Assembly (NCBI GenBank): GCA_013398955.1
Contig: VWPU01012615.1
Span: 6,328 to 70,327 of the forward strand
Length of the DNA: 64,000 nucleotides
Source: Callaeas wilsoni
Lineage: Eukaryota > Chordata > Aves > Passeriformes > Callaeidae
Direction: 5' to 3'
Shown: piece by piece, positions 24,901 through 36,804 of the stretch
How positions within the stretch are numbered: the first letter of the stretch is position 1
How the letters are laid out: each line of letters begins with the position of its first letter
Made by a program: the position numbers and the translations under genes
Notes under the pieces: generated by a model
Databases searched by the model: none
Told to the model about the DNA's origin: nothing
The model's input: the letters and a program-made list of their open reading frames with translations, nothing else

Positions 24901-25844
24901 TTATGATTATTTATGCGCTTCTATGTCTCGCTTTATCAGTTCATTGTGTTGCAATCCCAGAGTGTCACAAGCTGCTCTTGAAGAAGGCTCTCTCTCAGTA
25001 AGAGCCAAAACTGCCTGGAGAAGCAGTGGTGGAAAATGTGGGGACAGCAGAGCAGGAAATGGGGCAGAGGATGTGCCAAGAGCACAGCTGGGGTATTGAG
25101 ATGAGAGAGAGATGCAGGCTGGGACTGGCTGCTGAGCCTCCTGACCCCTTGAAGCAAAGGGTGTCTGACTTTTGTCATCCTGAATCCCCACCTGGGCTTG
25201 TCTCAGCACACCCAGAGACCCACAGTAATTCCAGCAGTGCGTGCATGCCTTGGCTTCCTCTCCTCCCTTCTCAAGCTGTGGCATCCAGCAAAGACAAGAG
25301 TTCCTGACCTGTGCAAGGAGGGTTTGGAAATGGAGCTTAATTACAAAGCAACGTGGAGAGAGCCGGTGGTGTTTGTTTGCTAAGAGGGTGCTTCCCAATA
25401 AATGAAAGCCCCTCGGAGAACAGTTTGGATGTATGATTTAGCACCGTCTGCGCTGCTCTGGTCTCTGAGCAATCTCTGCCTTGGATCCCGGCCAGGATAA
25501 CGATCGGAGAAAGGCTGGAGCTGGACAAGGAGCCTGGGGGTTATTGAAGCACTCCTGCCAGCTCCCAGCAGTGTGTTAAACCATTTCCTCTTGGATGCTC
25601 CCCTGAGTTCAGCTCACCTGTGGTGGGTCTTTAGCCCATGAAGGGTTTCTTCCAGGAGGTTAAGGAGCACTGCTGTCCATGGGGAGCTCCATGCAAAGCT
25701 CTCATCTCCCGGGCTCTGAGCTGATGCCAGCTCAGTCTCCCAGCAGGGAAGAGAACAGGGGGCTTGCGCTAGGCTGAGGTGCCTTTACTGGAGGAAATCC
25801 CTGTGGAAAACCCCGGGCTGGGCCTTAATTGCAGGGGAGAGCAC
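21940..25844. other. Gene-free flank with an AT-rich candidate regulatory block
   Basis: No gene is supported. At about 24120-24300 there is a cluster of TAATTAA, TTAACTGATAA, AACTAATTG and ATTAAATTAG motifs in otherwise GC-rich surroundings, resembling a conserved non-coding element. A similar but weaker patch is at about 22795-22870. Conservation cannot be judged from this sequence alone. Confidence 0.4.
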
Positions 25845-26293
25845 CACCTGCAGATACAGCACCGTGGCTCTTCTGGTGTCCTCTGCCTCTGACCTGCAGA
25901 TACAGCACCGTGGCTCTTCTGGTGTCCTCTGCCTCTGACCTGCAGATACAGCACCGTGGCTCTTCTGGTGTCCTCTGCCTCTGACCTGCAGATACAGCAC
26001 CGTGGCTCTTCTGGTGTCCTCTGCCTCTGACCTGCAGATACAGCACCGTGGCTCTTCTGGTGTCCTCTGCCTCTGACCTGCAGATACAGCACCGTGGCTC
26101 TTCTGGTGTCCTCTGCCTCTGACCTGCAGATACAGCACCGTGGCTCTTCTGGTGTCCTCTGCCTCTGACCTGCAGATACAGCACCGTGGCTCTTCTGGTG
26201 TCCTCTGCCTCTGACCTGCAGATACAGCACCGTGGCTCTTCTGGTGTCCTCTGCCTCTGACCTGCAGATACAGCACCGTGGCTCTTCTGGTGT
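25845..26293. repeat. 46-bp minisatellite, about 9.8 identical units
   Basis: Unit starts (gacctgcag) fall every 46 bp at 25891, 25937, 25983, 26029, 26075, 26121, 26167, 26213 and 26259, with a preceding unit beginning at about 25845. The full units look identical. As 46 is not a multiple of three, translation cycles through three frames, giving shadow peptides of about 46 residues per repeat on the minus strand. The array stops at an unknown base (26294) followed by an LTR fragment, and one more unit resumes at 26481. Confidence 0.96.
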
Positions 26294-26294
26294 N
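26294..26294. other. Assembly gap (single N)
   Basis: The only ambiguous base in the window. It lies exactly where the 46-bp array meets a truncated LTR, so array units and the missing part of the LTR were probably lost or collapsed here. Confidence 0.9.
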
Positions 26295-26480
26295 AAGTCT
26301 CAGAACTTAGAAATGTTTTTTCCTAATATAATGTACACAAGGTCAGAAGATACCAGATATGAATGCTATTTACAAAAACCCTATCTATTGTTTCCATAGC
26401 TTACACAGCAAAGGAAAAGTTCTCACAGAATGAATGCAAGAAGAGGAAATTTCCCTGCTAACAGCATTTCAGCATCCACA
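26295..26480 (-). mobile_element. Solo LTR, family 3 copy D, fragment in reverse orientation
   Basis: This is the reverse complement of roughly the first half of the 342-bp LTR at 11396-11737. Its TGTGG end reads as CCACA at 26476-26480, and the element runs leftwards until the N at 26294. A 5-bp deletion relative to the other copies lies close to the N. Both sides are 46-bp minisatellite sequence, so the LTR inserted into, or was trapped by, that array. The TATA box, polyadenylation signal and far end are missing, and no target duplication can be read. Confidence 0.88.
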
Positions 26481-26534
26481 CTGACCTGCAGATACAGCAT
26501 CGTGGCTCTTCTGGTGTCCTCTGCCTCTGACCTG
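26481..26534. repeat. Detached unit of the 46-bp minisatellite
   Basis: One full unit plus the start of the next (ending gacctgc) continues the array on the far side of the LTR fragment. It carries one change, gcatcg for gcaccg, relative to the left-hand units. Confidence 0.92.
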
Positions 26535-29500
26535 CTCCTAAACGTGTTGTGCACACGCTGTGAAGCATCCTGAGGGCTGCACCCACAGATCAGGGAATGT
26601 AAACGTCCTCCATCCACTTCCAGAACCTTGAAGGGGTGGACAGCTCCTCCCTGCTGCCAGGGAAGAAAGTGTCTCCCTGTCTTCGAGGTGGGAAGGGAAA
26701 CCTGTTGGTCTCTGGCCCTTGGTGAGTAATAGCCAGGACAGCAGGCGCTTGGAGGATCTGGCTGCCCAGTGTGCAAATGACAACCAAAGCAGAAGCAAGG
26801 ATCTGCTCCAGAGAGTGGGATGGACTGGGGTGATTGAAGGGAGCACCATAAACAGGGGGTTGAAGGCTTTGGTTGGATGGAGGGTGAAAAAAATTTGTTA
26901 GTTTGGTTTCTGGGTATGAGCAGCTACAGCCACTGTGGGAAGAAGGGGATGGTGTTAGCTTGGCAAAGTGGCCGGACTGTGACATTTTTCTCCTCCATAG
27001 CCTCTCCTGCAACCTCTGGTCCCTCTCACCTGCATGCCAAGGTGAGTGGGACCGTCAAGTGAGGCTGTCCCTGGTTGGGTCTAAGGAGCTCAGGCCTGGT
27101 GTTTCAGCATCTGGCCCATCCCACTCCTCCCCATTTCTGCAGGCAGTTGCATCTCCGGTCTGGCACCACAAGGAGATGACAACCTGGGGAAGCTCTCTGA
27201 GGAGAGGTAATTCCCGTGTTCAGGCAGGAGAACGAGGCAGTGCTGCTGTGGCTGGGGCAGCAGCAGAGGCTGGCAGCCAGGTGAGATGGAAACGGGGATC
27301 TCCCCGGCTGCTCCCACCGGCCCAGCACCGTGCCTGTGCGTGCTCTGCTGAGACATATCCTGCTGTTTACTGAGGATTTGCCCTCGTGCTGTTGCCTTTG
27401 CCCCTCACAGCCTCGGCTAATGAGCTGGTTGTTCACCCGGAGAGAGGCACCGCTCGTGTCCGTGCCTGGCTGCGGCGCGGCTCCGAGCACGGATGCTCCC
27501 GGCACCGCCAGATGGGCGCACGTGGGGGAGAGGAGAAAAGGGAGCTGCAGCTCTGCTTCCTCACAGGAAAAAAGCCTGGTGGGAGCGTGTCTGCCCCAGC
27601 TCCGCTGCTGCCTGGCTGTGGAGTTGGGAAGGGCGAGACAGAGTGGGGTCAAGGAGTGAGCCCCGGGGTGGCTGGGGCAGGCACAGGGTGTGGGGCTGGG
27701 AGCATCTCCTTTAGCTTTCCACGTGCCTCCAGCCCTGTGGTAACAAACCTTACATAAACCTAGCCGGAAGCAGAGCATTAATATTTAAAAAAATGACATT
27801 TAAGGTATTGGATCTATGCTGTATTCTCCAGCAGAGCGCCTCTGTGTTTGCGTGTGCGCGCTCACGCTCCGGGCTTTGTTTTCCTTTTATAGTGGATTGT
27901 TGTGTGTATGTATTTTACTCGGGGTGTTTTGTGCTATAATAAGAAGGGGGAGGGAGCAGGGAAATGCTGCTCTGTTTATATACACTGCTGTCAACAGCGA
28001 TGCTGCCTCTTCCAGATTCACATCCCCCGTGAAGCTCCCTGGATCCAGGCAAAGAGCACACTTCCCCCCTTTATCCCAGGATCCTGCGGGAGGACTGGCT
28101 GAGCCTCTCCTCCCATTCCCCTCTTGCTGGCCCTCTCCTGGAATTTGGCCCTGGGGAGCGTGGCACACCCCCACCCAGCGTGCAGACGAGTGGATATGCC
28201 GAGGTTCAAAGGGACAACCTTGGGAAATGTCAGGGCAGTGTCTTTGCGCGGTTGTTCTGCCACTCTGATCACCAAAAGCAGCTCTGGGTGCGTCACACCG
28301 TAATTTTCATCCACAGGGATGGAGCAGTGCCTCTGTGTGTGTCTCTATGTCCCTCCTGAGCTTCCTTGATGCTTTTCCCAACGCTTTCCACCTTTGTGAG
28401 TCTTCAGAGACACTGGTGCAGGGCTCAGCCTGAAATGTTACTGCTCACCCATAATTTTTAGAAATCTCAGGTGTAGCACATCTCCTTCCCCTCCCCCCTG
28501 TATTTTTATGTGTTTAGGTTTTGTGGCAGGAGCATTTTTATGTCTCTTCACATTTTTTTTCCCCCTGAAATATTCAATGAGTGTGCCCTTTTCTTATTCT
28601 GATACGGGCCTCAAGGGACAGATCCTTCCTATCCATCTCCAACACGCCATAACAGCGGGTAGCCCGGGACACGCTGGAAAAGCACTGGGTCTGAATCCAC
28701 TCTTTTGATATAAGTGGACATTATGCATTTTTAATAGACGTCGAGCTCAGTGAAACCCTTAGTACTAGCTGAGCTGGCACAAAATTCCCAGGCAAGGAGT
28801 CTTTGGAGCTGATCTCTCCCTAGGTACCTTGCAGAAAATGAGACCAAGGACAAAAAAAGGCCACGTTCCCTTTGATTGCAGGAGCCGCCGTGTTTTGCAG
28901 AGGAGGTGGCTGAGCAGGAGCTGCCTGGCTGTGCATGAAGGACTCTGGGCTGGCAGTCCTTGTTCATCCTGTTCTTCCACAGAGAGGTGCAGCTTGCAGG
29001 GAGAGGCTGTTTAAAGCTCCTGCCTTCCAGCATCACCGTGGACAGTGCTTCAGCCTGGCCTGGAGGCATCATCTCCCTGCTTTCTCCAGCACAGGCTCTG
29101 CCGGGCTCAGCAAAGCTCATTTCCACCTGAGGCAGTGGTGTGGAGTCCTCCAGCTCGCTCCACTTCAGGAGGAAGGAGTGTGGGAATCCCTGTCCCTGTG
29201 CTGGTGCAGCTGGGATTTGTCAGTGGGCCTCGATGGATGACCTCCTGTGGGAAATGTTTGGATTCCCAAACTTCACAGCAGAAATCTCTGCATCTCCTGA
29301 AGATGCACAGGTTCAAACTGGGGTCTGAATGCTGTAGGTTCAAAACCAAAAAGTCCAGTGAAAATTGTGGGAATCCCTGGTGAAGACCACTGAGGTTGCT
29401 GCACTCTATGGATCTCAGATCCCTGCATACTGGAGCTTTCCCCAGACACTGGGATGTTGTGTTTTTACTTTGTTCTTCCTTTTTTGGTAAAGCATGAGTA

Positions 29501-30159
29501 AATCTGTCTATACCTACAGGTTTCCATGGCACTGTAACCTTACAGAGAGGGAATAGCAGGGGAGTACCTGTGAATCTGTGCATGTCCACTGTGGAACAGG
29601 AACAGATGGGGGACTTGGAGAGGATTGACGTGGTTAGAAAGCAGCTCAGGACAGGTGAAAAGTGCCTCACCCCAAGCTCAGCAGTGACTTTTGGCTGAGG
29701 TTTAACTGCCCAGCTGTGACATTTGGAGACACACTCATCGTGGTGTTCAGGCAGCTGGCAGAGATCTGCTGCTGAGCATGAGTCAGCCCTGCTGGGTCAG
29801 CTACTAAAGGGCAGCATCAGGAGATAAGACCCCTGCTCTCTCTGCTCCTTCAAGCCCTGCCTCCTCCAAGTGGTCCCTAGGGAGGAAGGGAGCATCCCTG
29901 TGGTCCTGTGCATGGATAGAGGTCACACAAGGGTCCTGTGTGCCCGCTGGGCTGGGTGCAGATGTCACAGCTCAGGGGCAGCTCTAGCCACATCCAGAGC
30001 CTCCTTCCCGTGGGAAACCACGCTCCTGCTGCCCTTTGCCCACTGCCAGGACCCGTGGTCAGCCCCCAGGACGGACACGGGGGTACTGGGGTGTTTGGGT
30101 GGGGATGGCTGAGTGGGGCCATGGGAAGGCTGGTGCTACACGGGAGGGGAGTGGGATGA
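26535..30159. other. Gene-free flank upstream of the CpG island
   Basis: No coding exon or repeat is recognised. An AT-rich patch at about 27755-27810 and a CpG patch at about 27440-27530 are present but neither is convincing as a gene feature. Confidence 0.45.
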
Positions 30160-30651
30160 GACGTGAGGAGTGTTGCCCGCTGCTCCCAAAGGCCGGGTGG
30201 GCTCAGCTGGGAGCCGTCAGCCCGGGCACGGGCGGAGAGGAGCGGAGGGCGCTCCTCTGAAGCGCTGGAAGCGGGGCCGAGCTCTGCCTGCCACGCCGGG
30301 GGCCGGAGGGGAGCCCCGCTTCGCAGCCAGCGCAGGGTCACCGCTGCCTCCGAGCGGGGCTGAGCCCCTCGCAGGCAGAGCCCCCCTCGCCCCCAGCCCC
30401 ACGCTCCCCCTGAGCCGGGCAGCGGCTCCCCGAGCCCGTGGGCGATGCCGCGGAGAGTGAGGAGAACAGGAGCCAATTCCTTAAGGGGCCATCTGGGAGC
30501 CTTCCCCGGCTTTTCCTCCTGTCGCAGGGAGAGGTGCCCCTGCCTGAGCGGGATAAATTGGTACAGACCATCAGCAGCGCAGGTCCTCCTCTGGCGCTGC
30601 TCTGGATACAAAGCAGCCACGCTCTGGCTCCTTCCTCCTGCATCCCGCTGG

Positions 30652-30693
30652 CCTCCTCCTCCTCCTCCTCCTCGTCCTCCTCCTCCTCCTCCC
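30652..30693. repeat. (CCT)n microsatellite in the CpG island
   Basis: About 14 CCT/CTC triplets interrupted once by cgt. It lies in the presumed promoter or 5' UTR and would read as a polyserine, polyproline or polyglutamate tract, which explains the odd open frames over this stretch. Confidence 0.92.
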
Positions 30694-30719
30694 TGTTTGC
30701 TCGCCCCCTCCCTCTCTCC

Positions 30720-31115
30720 GTCTCTTTCTTCCCCCGAACGCCGCGCTGCAGAAGGCAGACCTGCGAGCCGGAGCTGCACGGAGGCAGAGCAGGAGCCAGG
30801 AGCTCTCCGAGGCTGCTGCTTTGCGAGTGAAGCACGGGCAGGGATGCGATGAAGGAGCGTCGCGCTTGCTGCGTGGATTAAGAAATAAAACATTTTAAAA
30901 AGAAAACAAAAAACCAACGAAAACACCACAAAGCCGGACGCAACAAACGAGGAGAAAAGGGAGGAGAGAAGGAGGCGGAGGTTGCTGGGGGAGCCCACTC
31001 GGATGGGCGAAGAGCCGCTTTGAATCGTGCCTCTGTTCCCAGGGATTAAAGCATGAATGGGAGCAGCTTCCCGGCCACGATGGAGAGAGAAGGCGGCTCC
31101 GGCTGTGGGAATAAG
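30720..31115 (+). other. B3GAT1: Candidate 5' non-coding exon 1 of B3GAT1 (5' end unknown)
   Basis: The 3' end is chosen from the good donor AAG|GTAACT after 31115; the 5' end is a guess within the CpG island. An ATG at 31053 opens 21 codons that end exactly at the exon boundary. If spliced to the candidate exon at 51391, this short upstream frame stops after seven more codons, before the main start. If spliced directly to 51669, it would overlap the main start out of frame. Both routes give an upstream reading frame that could lower translation. All of this is inference from splice signals. Confidence 0.4.
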
Positions 31116-34100
31116 GTAACTCTTGCCTCGTCTCGCAGGCGCTGCATGGCTGAGCTGAGCAGGACACAGATCCTTTATGCACAGGGCGTGTGGATGCGTG
31201 GATGCAGCGGGCAGGGAATGGGAGGAAGCAGGAGACACTCCGAGCGATTTTTCCTACCCCTCCCAGCGTATTTAAAGGATGCAGAGCGGGTCCTGGGGGC
31301 CGCGGTGCTGGAGATCACTTTGCCCCCCCTTTTCCTGAGGACACCGAGCTGCTTTCCCTGGGGAACGCTGCCTGGGTTATGGGAGATACGCCCGTGTCTC
31401 GCCCCCAGGAGCTCCCAGCATCGCCCTCCCAGCCCTGCACCTGCCCCGGGGCTCCCCTCGGGCTCTCGGGGACCACAGTGGCCCTGCACCCTTCCATGCA
31501 TCCGTGCAGAATCAGGGGAGGGAGGTGAGAGGCCACCCGGAGTTGCTTTTCTCTTCCCTTGGTCATCCTCTGCCTTTTCTTCGCAACAGAAAGGGATGGG
31601 ATTCAGGAGGACGGGGAACTGAAATCCCTTTCATTCGTGCCAGCAGTGCTGAGAGCCAACTTTGAGGCTGCTCAAAGGGAAAAGCTTCCCAAGTGCTGTC
31701 TTTTGGGGGAACAGGAGATGGCTGAGCAAGGCTTTGACATCTGAGGAGGGATCTCTGTCGTGTTATGGAGTGGGAGTGGGAGGGGGTGAAAAATAGTGAT
31801 TGTGAGGGAGAAAGTCGGCTGATCAATGAAGCTGCCCACAAATGATGCTTTCCTCTCCCTGCTGGGCCTCTCTGTGACTCAGTTCCTGGGTCTCTGACCG
31901 TGAAACTCCGGATTTCTCTCAGTCAGAGCAGAAAGGACAACTTCAAACAGTGTTGGGAGGCGTCTTAGCCCAGATGTTTGGGAAAGCACAGAGGACAGCC
32001 CGATGTTTGCAGCTGTGGAGCCCCTATCCCGTTATTCCCAGCGAGCAGAGGTCTTGCCTGGCCAACCCTCACTATCTTGGGCAGGATCTTGCTCCTGCAA
32101 CATCCATTTGCTCGGTGCTGTCTGCCACATCCCCCTCCTCCCCCTTGCCGTCGGGGGCTTCTTGATGGCTCTTGGCACGGGGTTAGGAAGCATTTGCTTT
32201 GATTACTTAAATAATGACATGTCCCAGAAGTCCCCACTGGTCTGAATACATCCTGAGCCCCAGAGTGCCATCAGTCGCTGTAGGAGCCTGGATGAACGTT
32301 TAGGGGGTTTTTGGCCCAATGTGAGGGACTGGCAGAGACTCTGGAGTCTCTTGCACTGGTGTGCACACACTTGTCTGGATTGTTGGTGTCCCTGAACATC
32401 CGCCTCAGCCAATGGGTTCACCAAGGTTTGGCTGGAAGGTTACAGGGGCTGGGATTGCTTGGCTCACCTGGCAGAGATGGGACTGAAAAGGTGTGGAAAG
32501 GAAAATGGAGGCACTGGGGAAAAGATGGGTAAAATATCTTCTTTCTGTGTGTGACACCCAACTCTGGTTTCTGTGCCAGCCTCGAGGAATGTAGAAGATG
32601 TTCCGGTGAAAGAATTCAATAATTAGGAAGAATTTTTCTCCCAGGAGGGTTAATTCTGTGGTAGGAGCTTTGGAAATGGCCAAAGCCAGCAGGACAGTGG
32701 ATGTTGCTATAATGGGAAGGCAGCTGATCAATAATTTTATTTTCCTGTTTGAATATTTAAGTGTGCGGGGAAGGCAGAGGAAGAAACATGCAATCAGTGA
32801 TGTTGGCTCTGAGTACGTTCCCATCCCATGCAGCTGGATTACAAATCCCTCCCTGCACCCCTCCATAGGCATTCCTGGGGAAACGCTGTGGGATTCTCCG
32901 GCGGGATTCCCAGCAGGGCACGGACAGCCTCGGTGGGAGCTGGCTGACCCGAGCAGGGTGCAGAACAGGGGACACAAGCCCCATGTTTTGATTCTTTGGG
33001 ACAGAAAAGCCAGAGGGTCTCCAAAAGGGTCTCCTCAGTGCAGGTGTCCACAAGGAGGAGAGGGGGAGAGCTTTCCCACCTGGCTTCCCAAAGTTTCCTG
33101 ACCCACTGAGGTGGCTCTGAGGGGAGAGTGAACACAAAGTACCCCAGCCCTGGCAGGGGCTGTCCCCTGTCCGTGTCACAGCTGGCACGGGGCCAGCGAG
33201 TCTGTGCCTTTGTCCTCGTCAGGGCAGTGCCTCCAGAGCCCAGCCAAGCTCAGGGGGGCTGGATTTGCTCTTCCCTGCCTGGAGCTGAAGTGTTGTTGTG
33301 CATCTCTCTGGGGTTTCTCTGCAGTTGTGCACCTCCTGAGGCCAGGAGAGCCGTGAGTGCCTCCAGAGTGCAGGGCTGGTTGGGTTTTAGCAGCCTCAGC
33401 GCTGCTGCATCCTCCTGGCAACCCTCTGGGAGATCTGGCCTAAGCTCACTGAGAAACCTTCCAGGACCCAAGTGCAAGCACATGCTCTCCCCTTGGCCAG
33501 AGCTGGCTGTTCCCTGCCAAAATGATGCTTTCTGAACCCAAACCAGGGCGTCTCCACTTTCAGTCTCTTCCAGCCCCCTCCTGTTGCCACAGCAGAAGCC
33601 TTGGGAAATGACAAGAACTCTGTTTTAAGGGACACCGGGGCAAACGTTGCATTTCATTTTTCACTGGTTTTTGCAGGCTTGCCTTTTGAGATGATTTTGC
33701 TCTCTCTTGCCCTTGTTTGATTTCTACTGGCTCCAAAAAAAAGTTGTGCAAAAGCAATTTTCAGTTCCTCCAACAAAACCCAGTGGGCAGATCTGAATCC
33801 AGAGGAGGACAGGATGTGGTCCTTTCTTGCATTTCGGTGCATTTTCTCTAGCAGGGGACGAGCAGTGCCAGAGGCTGCCTGGATTCCAGGACTGCTTTTC
33901 AGCAAGATCCCTGACTTCTGGGGATGCAGCAAGCCTTGGTCAGTGTCTTCCTCTGTGACCATGCCTTCTGTGGCTTTCTCACCCTCCACTTTTCCTGCAG
34001 GCCTTCATTTCATGCCTTGAAAATTTAAGTGGGCAGCAGCTGTAAGTCGTGTTTAGCCGGAGGAGCATTTGGTGTGGCTTCAACCCTCCCCAAGGCAAAG

Positions 34101-36782
34101 CTTCTCCTGGAATCAATGTCCTTGGAAGGTGCCTCTGCAGTGGCTGCTTCGTGGGTCCTTTGTCTCTGTAATGTGTTGTCTTTTCCTGCTCTGCTTCTGG
34201 AGATCCTGAATCAGTCACCTGCCAGTGTTTTGCTGCTGTGGTGGCAGGAGAAGTGCCCCGTGCCCGGCACGAGGGCTGAAGGGTGGGGACAGACTCTCCC
34301 TTCTCCCCCTGCGTTCCCTGGCTGTTCGTGTTTGGGTTGGCAAGTTGACATCAGGGCTGGATTCACCTCCAGCAGCTAAGGAGGGCTTTGCTGAGCGGGG
34401 ATCACAGGGTGTGGCCCACAATTCATCTCCGTGTCCCGATGGAGACACGAGGACCACCCCAAGTGCTGTCAGGAACGCAGCGTGTTAGCCACTGTGGAAC
34501 ACCTCCTCCTCCAGTTTTAATGGGAACTCCACAGCCCCAGGGAATGAGAGGGTGGGCAAAGGATCCACAGAGCTGGCGAGCAGACCCTGCTCTCTCAGTC
34601 CTCTGCCCCAAAAATTCAGCCAGTTTAGCCCTCCTCCTGCTCTTACCCCTCTCCGGAGCTCTGTGGGTGTGTTGGCTGCACCAAGTGGCACTTCCCAAAG
34701 GACGTTGTTCACAGGCTCAGAAGATGATTCCTGGGCAGTAAAACACCTTGGAGCACACTTCCACCCCCATTTTTCCCATCCTGGAGGTGAGTTCCTCCCC
34801 CCTGCACAACTGTGTGCAGTTGTTCTCACTCTGTCCTGCCCCGCCCGGGTACCACAGAGCCTTGAAGCAATCTCCAGGCTGCAGTGGTGCCTCAGAAATC
34901 CCTCCAGCTCTGCTCTCGCTGTGAGCCATGGGCAACACGACGCGATATGCCTGGCTGTGACAGCAGAATAAATAGGAAATGCTCGAGATCCCCCTCCTGC
35001 CTGGATCTGAGCTGTTTTCCTAAAGCCAGGACAAGAGCTAAGCTTCTGTATAGGGATTTTTGTGCTCTTCTTTAAGAGCAGTGGAGAGGGACTCGAAAGC
35101 TGTGGCTCAGAGGGAGAAGTCTGCTCAGCCCCAAAAGGTGGGGAACCCTTTGCTTTAGCGTTCTGAAGATTGGGATGTTGGCTCTGGTAGGTTCAGCTGT
35201 AAAAGAAAAATAAGAATTTCCAGGGTTCAGCTCATCTGATCTAAAGCAATTCCCCAACGATAGACCAAATAAACTCTCCCTGTTGTTTGCAAAAAGAAAG
35301 AAGACAGCCAGCTCTGCTGTGGGGACCTCCCTGCTCCTGTGGGCCTGCGGGAAGCAGGAGAATGAGACACACTTCACTCTCTGACAGGGGAAAGGGCCAT
35401 GGGATTTGTCTCAGCTGCCTTGCTGGACATCATTCCTAAATGCCCTGCAGGTTCCTCTGCAGATTTGGCACCTGAAAGGCAAAAAGAAAAGGCTAATCCA
35501 GGAGAAATACCTCGAGTCTCCCTCACCTTCCATTCAGCTGGAAAGAGCCTCAGAGCAGAAGGATGGATGCTGAGGCTCAGCTCTGGATTTCATGAATGGA
35601 TGAATGTAGAGACACAAGAGGGGATTTTGGGGCAATTTGGAGCCCGCTCCAGGAACTGCCTGGCACACAGAGCATTTATTGATGCCTTGGAGAGGCTGCC
35701 CTGGAGCAGAGGCTGGGCAGAGGGAAAGGATAGAGGGCAGGGATTTATGGAAAGGCCTTCCCAGGGCGCACCTTGGGCAGTGCAGGAGTCTCGCAGAGAC
35801 TGCACCCAGGACGGACACAGCCACACGTTTTTGGGACAGATAGAAGTTCTGCCCATTTGCATATCAGAGGTTCCTTGTCCAGTTCCAGCTTCAGGCAGTG
35901 CAGTCCCATTCTCTCAGTTTGCTCCCCTCCAACTCACTTTTGTTTCCATTTCTCAGGGCCTGAGACAGTGAGGTGTCCTTGATTCTCAGGCCTGGAGAGG
36001 AATTGTTGTGTCTGACCAAAATGGGAAAAGCAGTTGCTGACACTCTGTATGGAGCTCAGAGTTACACACTAAAGAACTGCAGCATTACAAATATATGAAA
36101 ATATAAAAGCTAAAATCCTAAGGCATCATTAGAATACCTCAGCATTATCATAACATAATGCCAGCGTGATTTGGGGTGCACTCGGGCTCTCGGTGAATAA
36201 AAAGCAGCACTCCTGTGGCCATCAGGGGCACAGAGATCTCCCTTGGGGTACGCTGCAGTTTGCATAGTCCAGGCTCTTGTCCTGGTGGCACCGAGCAAGG
36301 GCTGAGATGCTCCTGTGTGCTGCTGTGAGGGACTGGGGCTGTTTGGGGGTGTGGGTGCCAATGTGACAGTGGGGTGGGTGCCTCGGTCACCTCCAAGTGG
36401 AGCTGGCTATAAAATTTCACCTTGGAGTTCTGGCTGAACTCCTTGGATTTCATCATTCATGTTTTCCATCTGTTCAGCAGCTCCTACAGCTACAGAAGAA
36501 AGATATCCCAATATATTTCTCTTCACAGAGGTGGCTCTGTGGGGGCCAGGACTGCTCTGACTGGGAAAAGTCCTTGGGGGAGCCCTGCTTTTTAGGGAAT
36601 GAGCAAAGGCAGAGGCTGGGGGTGACACTGCCCTGGCCCCACAGGCTGGGTGATCGCTTATGATTATTCCATCTGAATCCCAGAGACTGTGACACAGGAA
36701 GTAAACCTGGAACTGTGCTGGGACCAGCGCATCCAAAGAAGCTTTTTCCAGCTTCAGCTCGTGTCAGCTTCATCCATCCATT

Positions 36783-36804
36783 AAAAAAAAAAAAAAAAAA
36801 AAAA
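36783..36804. repeat. Poly(A) run
   Basis: 22 consecutive A residues. No retroposon body could be recognised just upstream. Confidence 0.95.

Larger units (their letters stand above)
30160..31130 (+). promoter_or_regulatory. B3GAT1: CpG island, probable B3GAT1 promoter
   Basis: GC content and CpG frequency rise sharply here, densest at about 30165-30470 and again around 30700-31080, against CpG-poor flanks. The island ends in a splice-donor sequence (AAG|GTAACT) at 31115/31116. It is the nearest strong CpG island far upstream of the B3GAT1 coding exons on the same strand. Assignment as the main promoter is inference: no transcript evidence is available, and another gene or an upstream RNA could use it. 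Confidence 0.55.

Noticed and set aside
25769..26276. Cysteine-rich repeated open frames on the minus strand (up to 163 codons)
   Set aside because: These are translations of a perfect 46-bp minisatellite in cycling frames, without a plausible start, splice sites or family.
29877..31238. 453-codon open frame on the minus strand across the CpG island
   Set aside because: It lies in GC-rich DNA where stops are rare, crosses a CCT microsatellite giving a glycine/glutamate run, and resembles no known protein.
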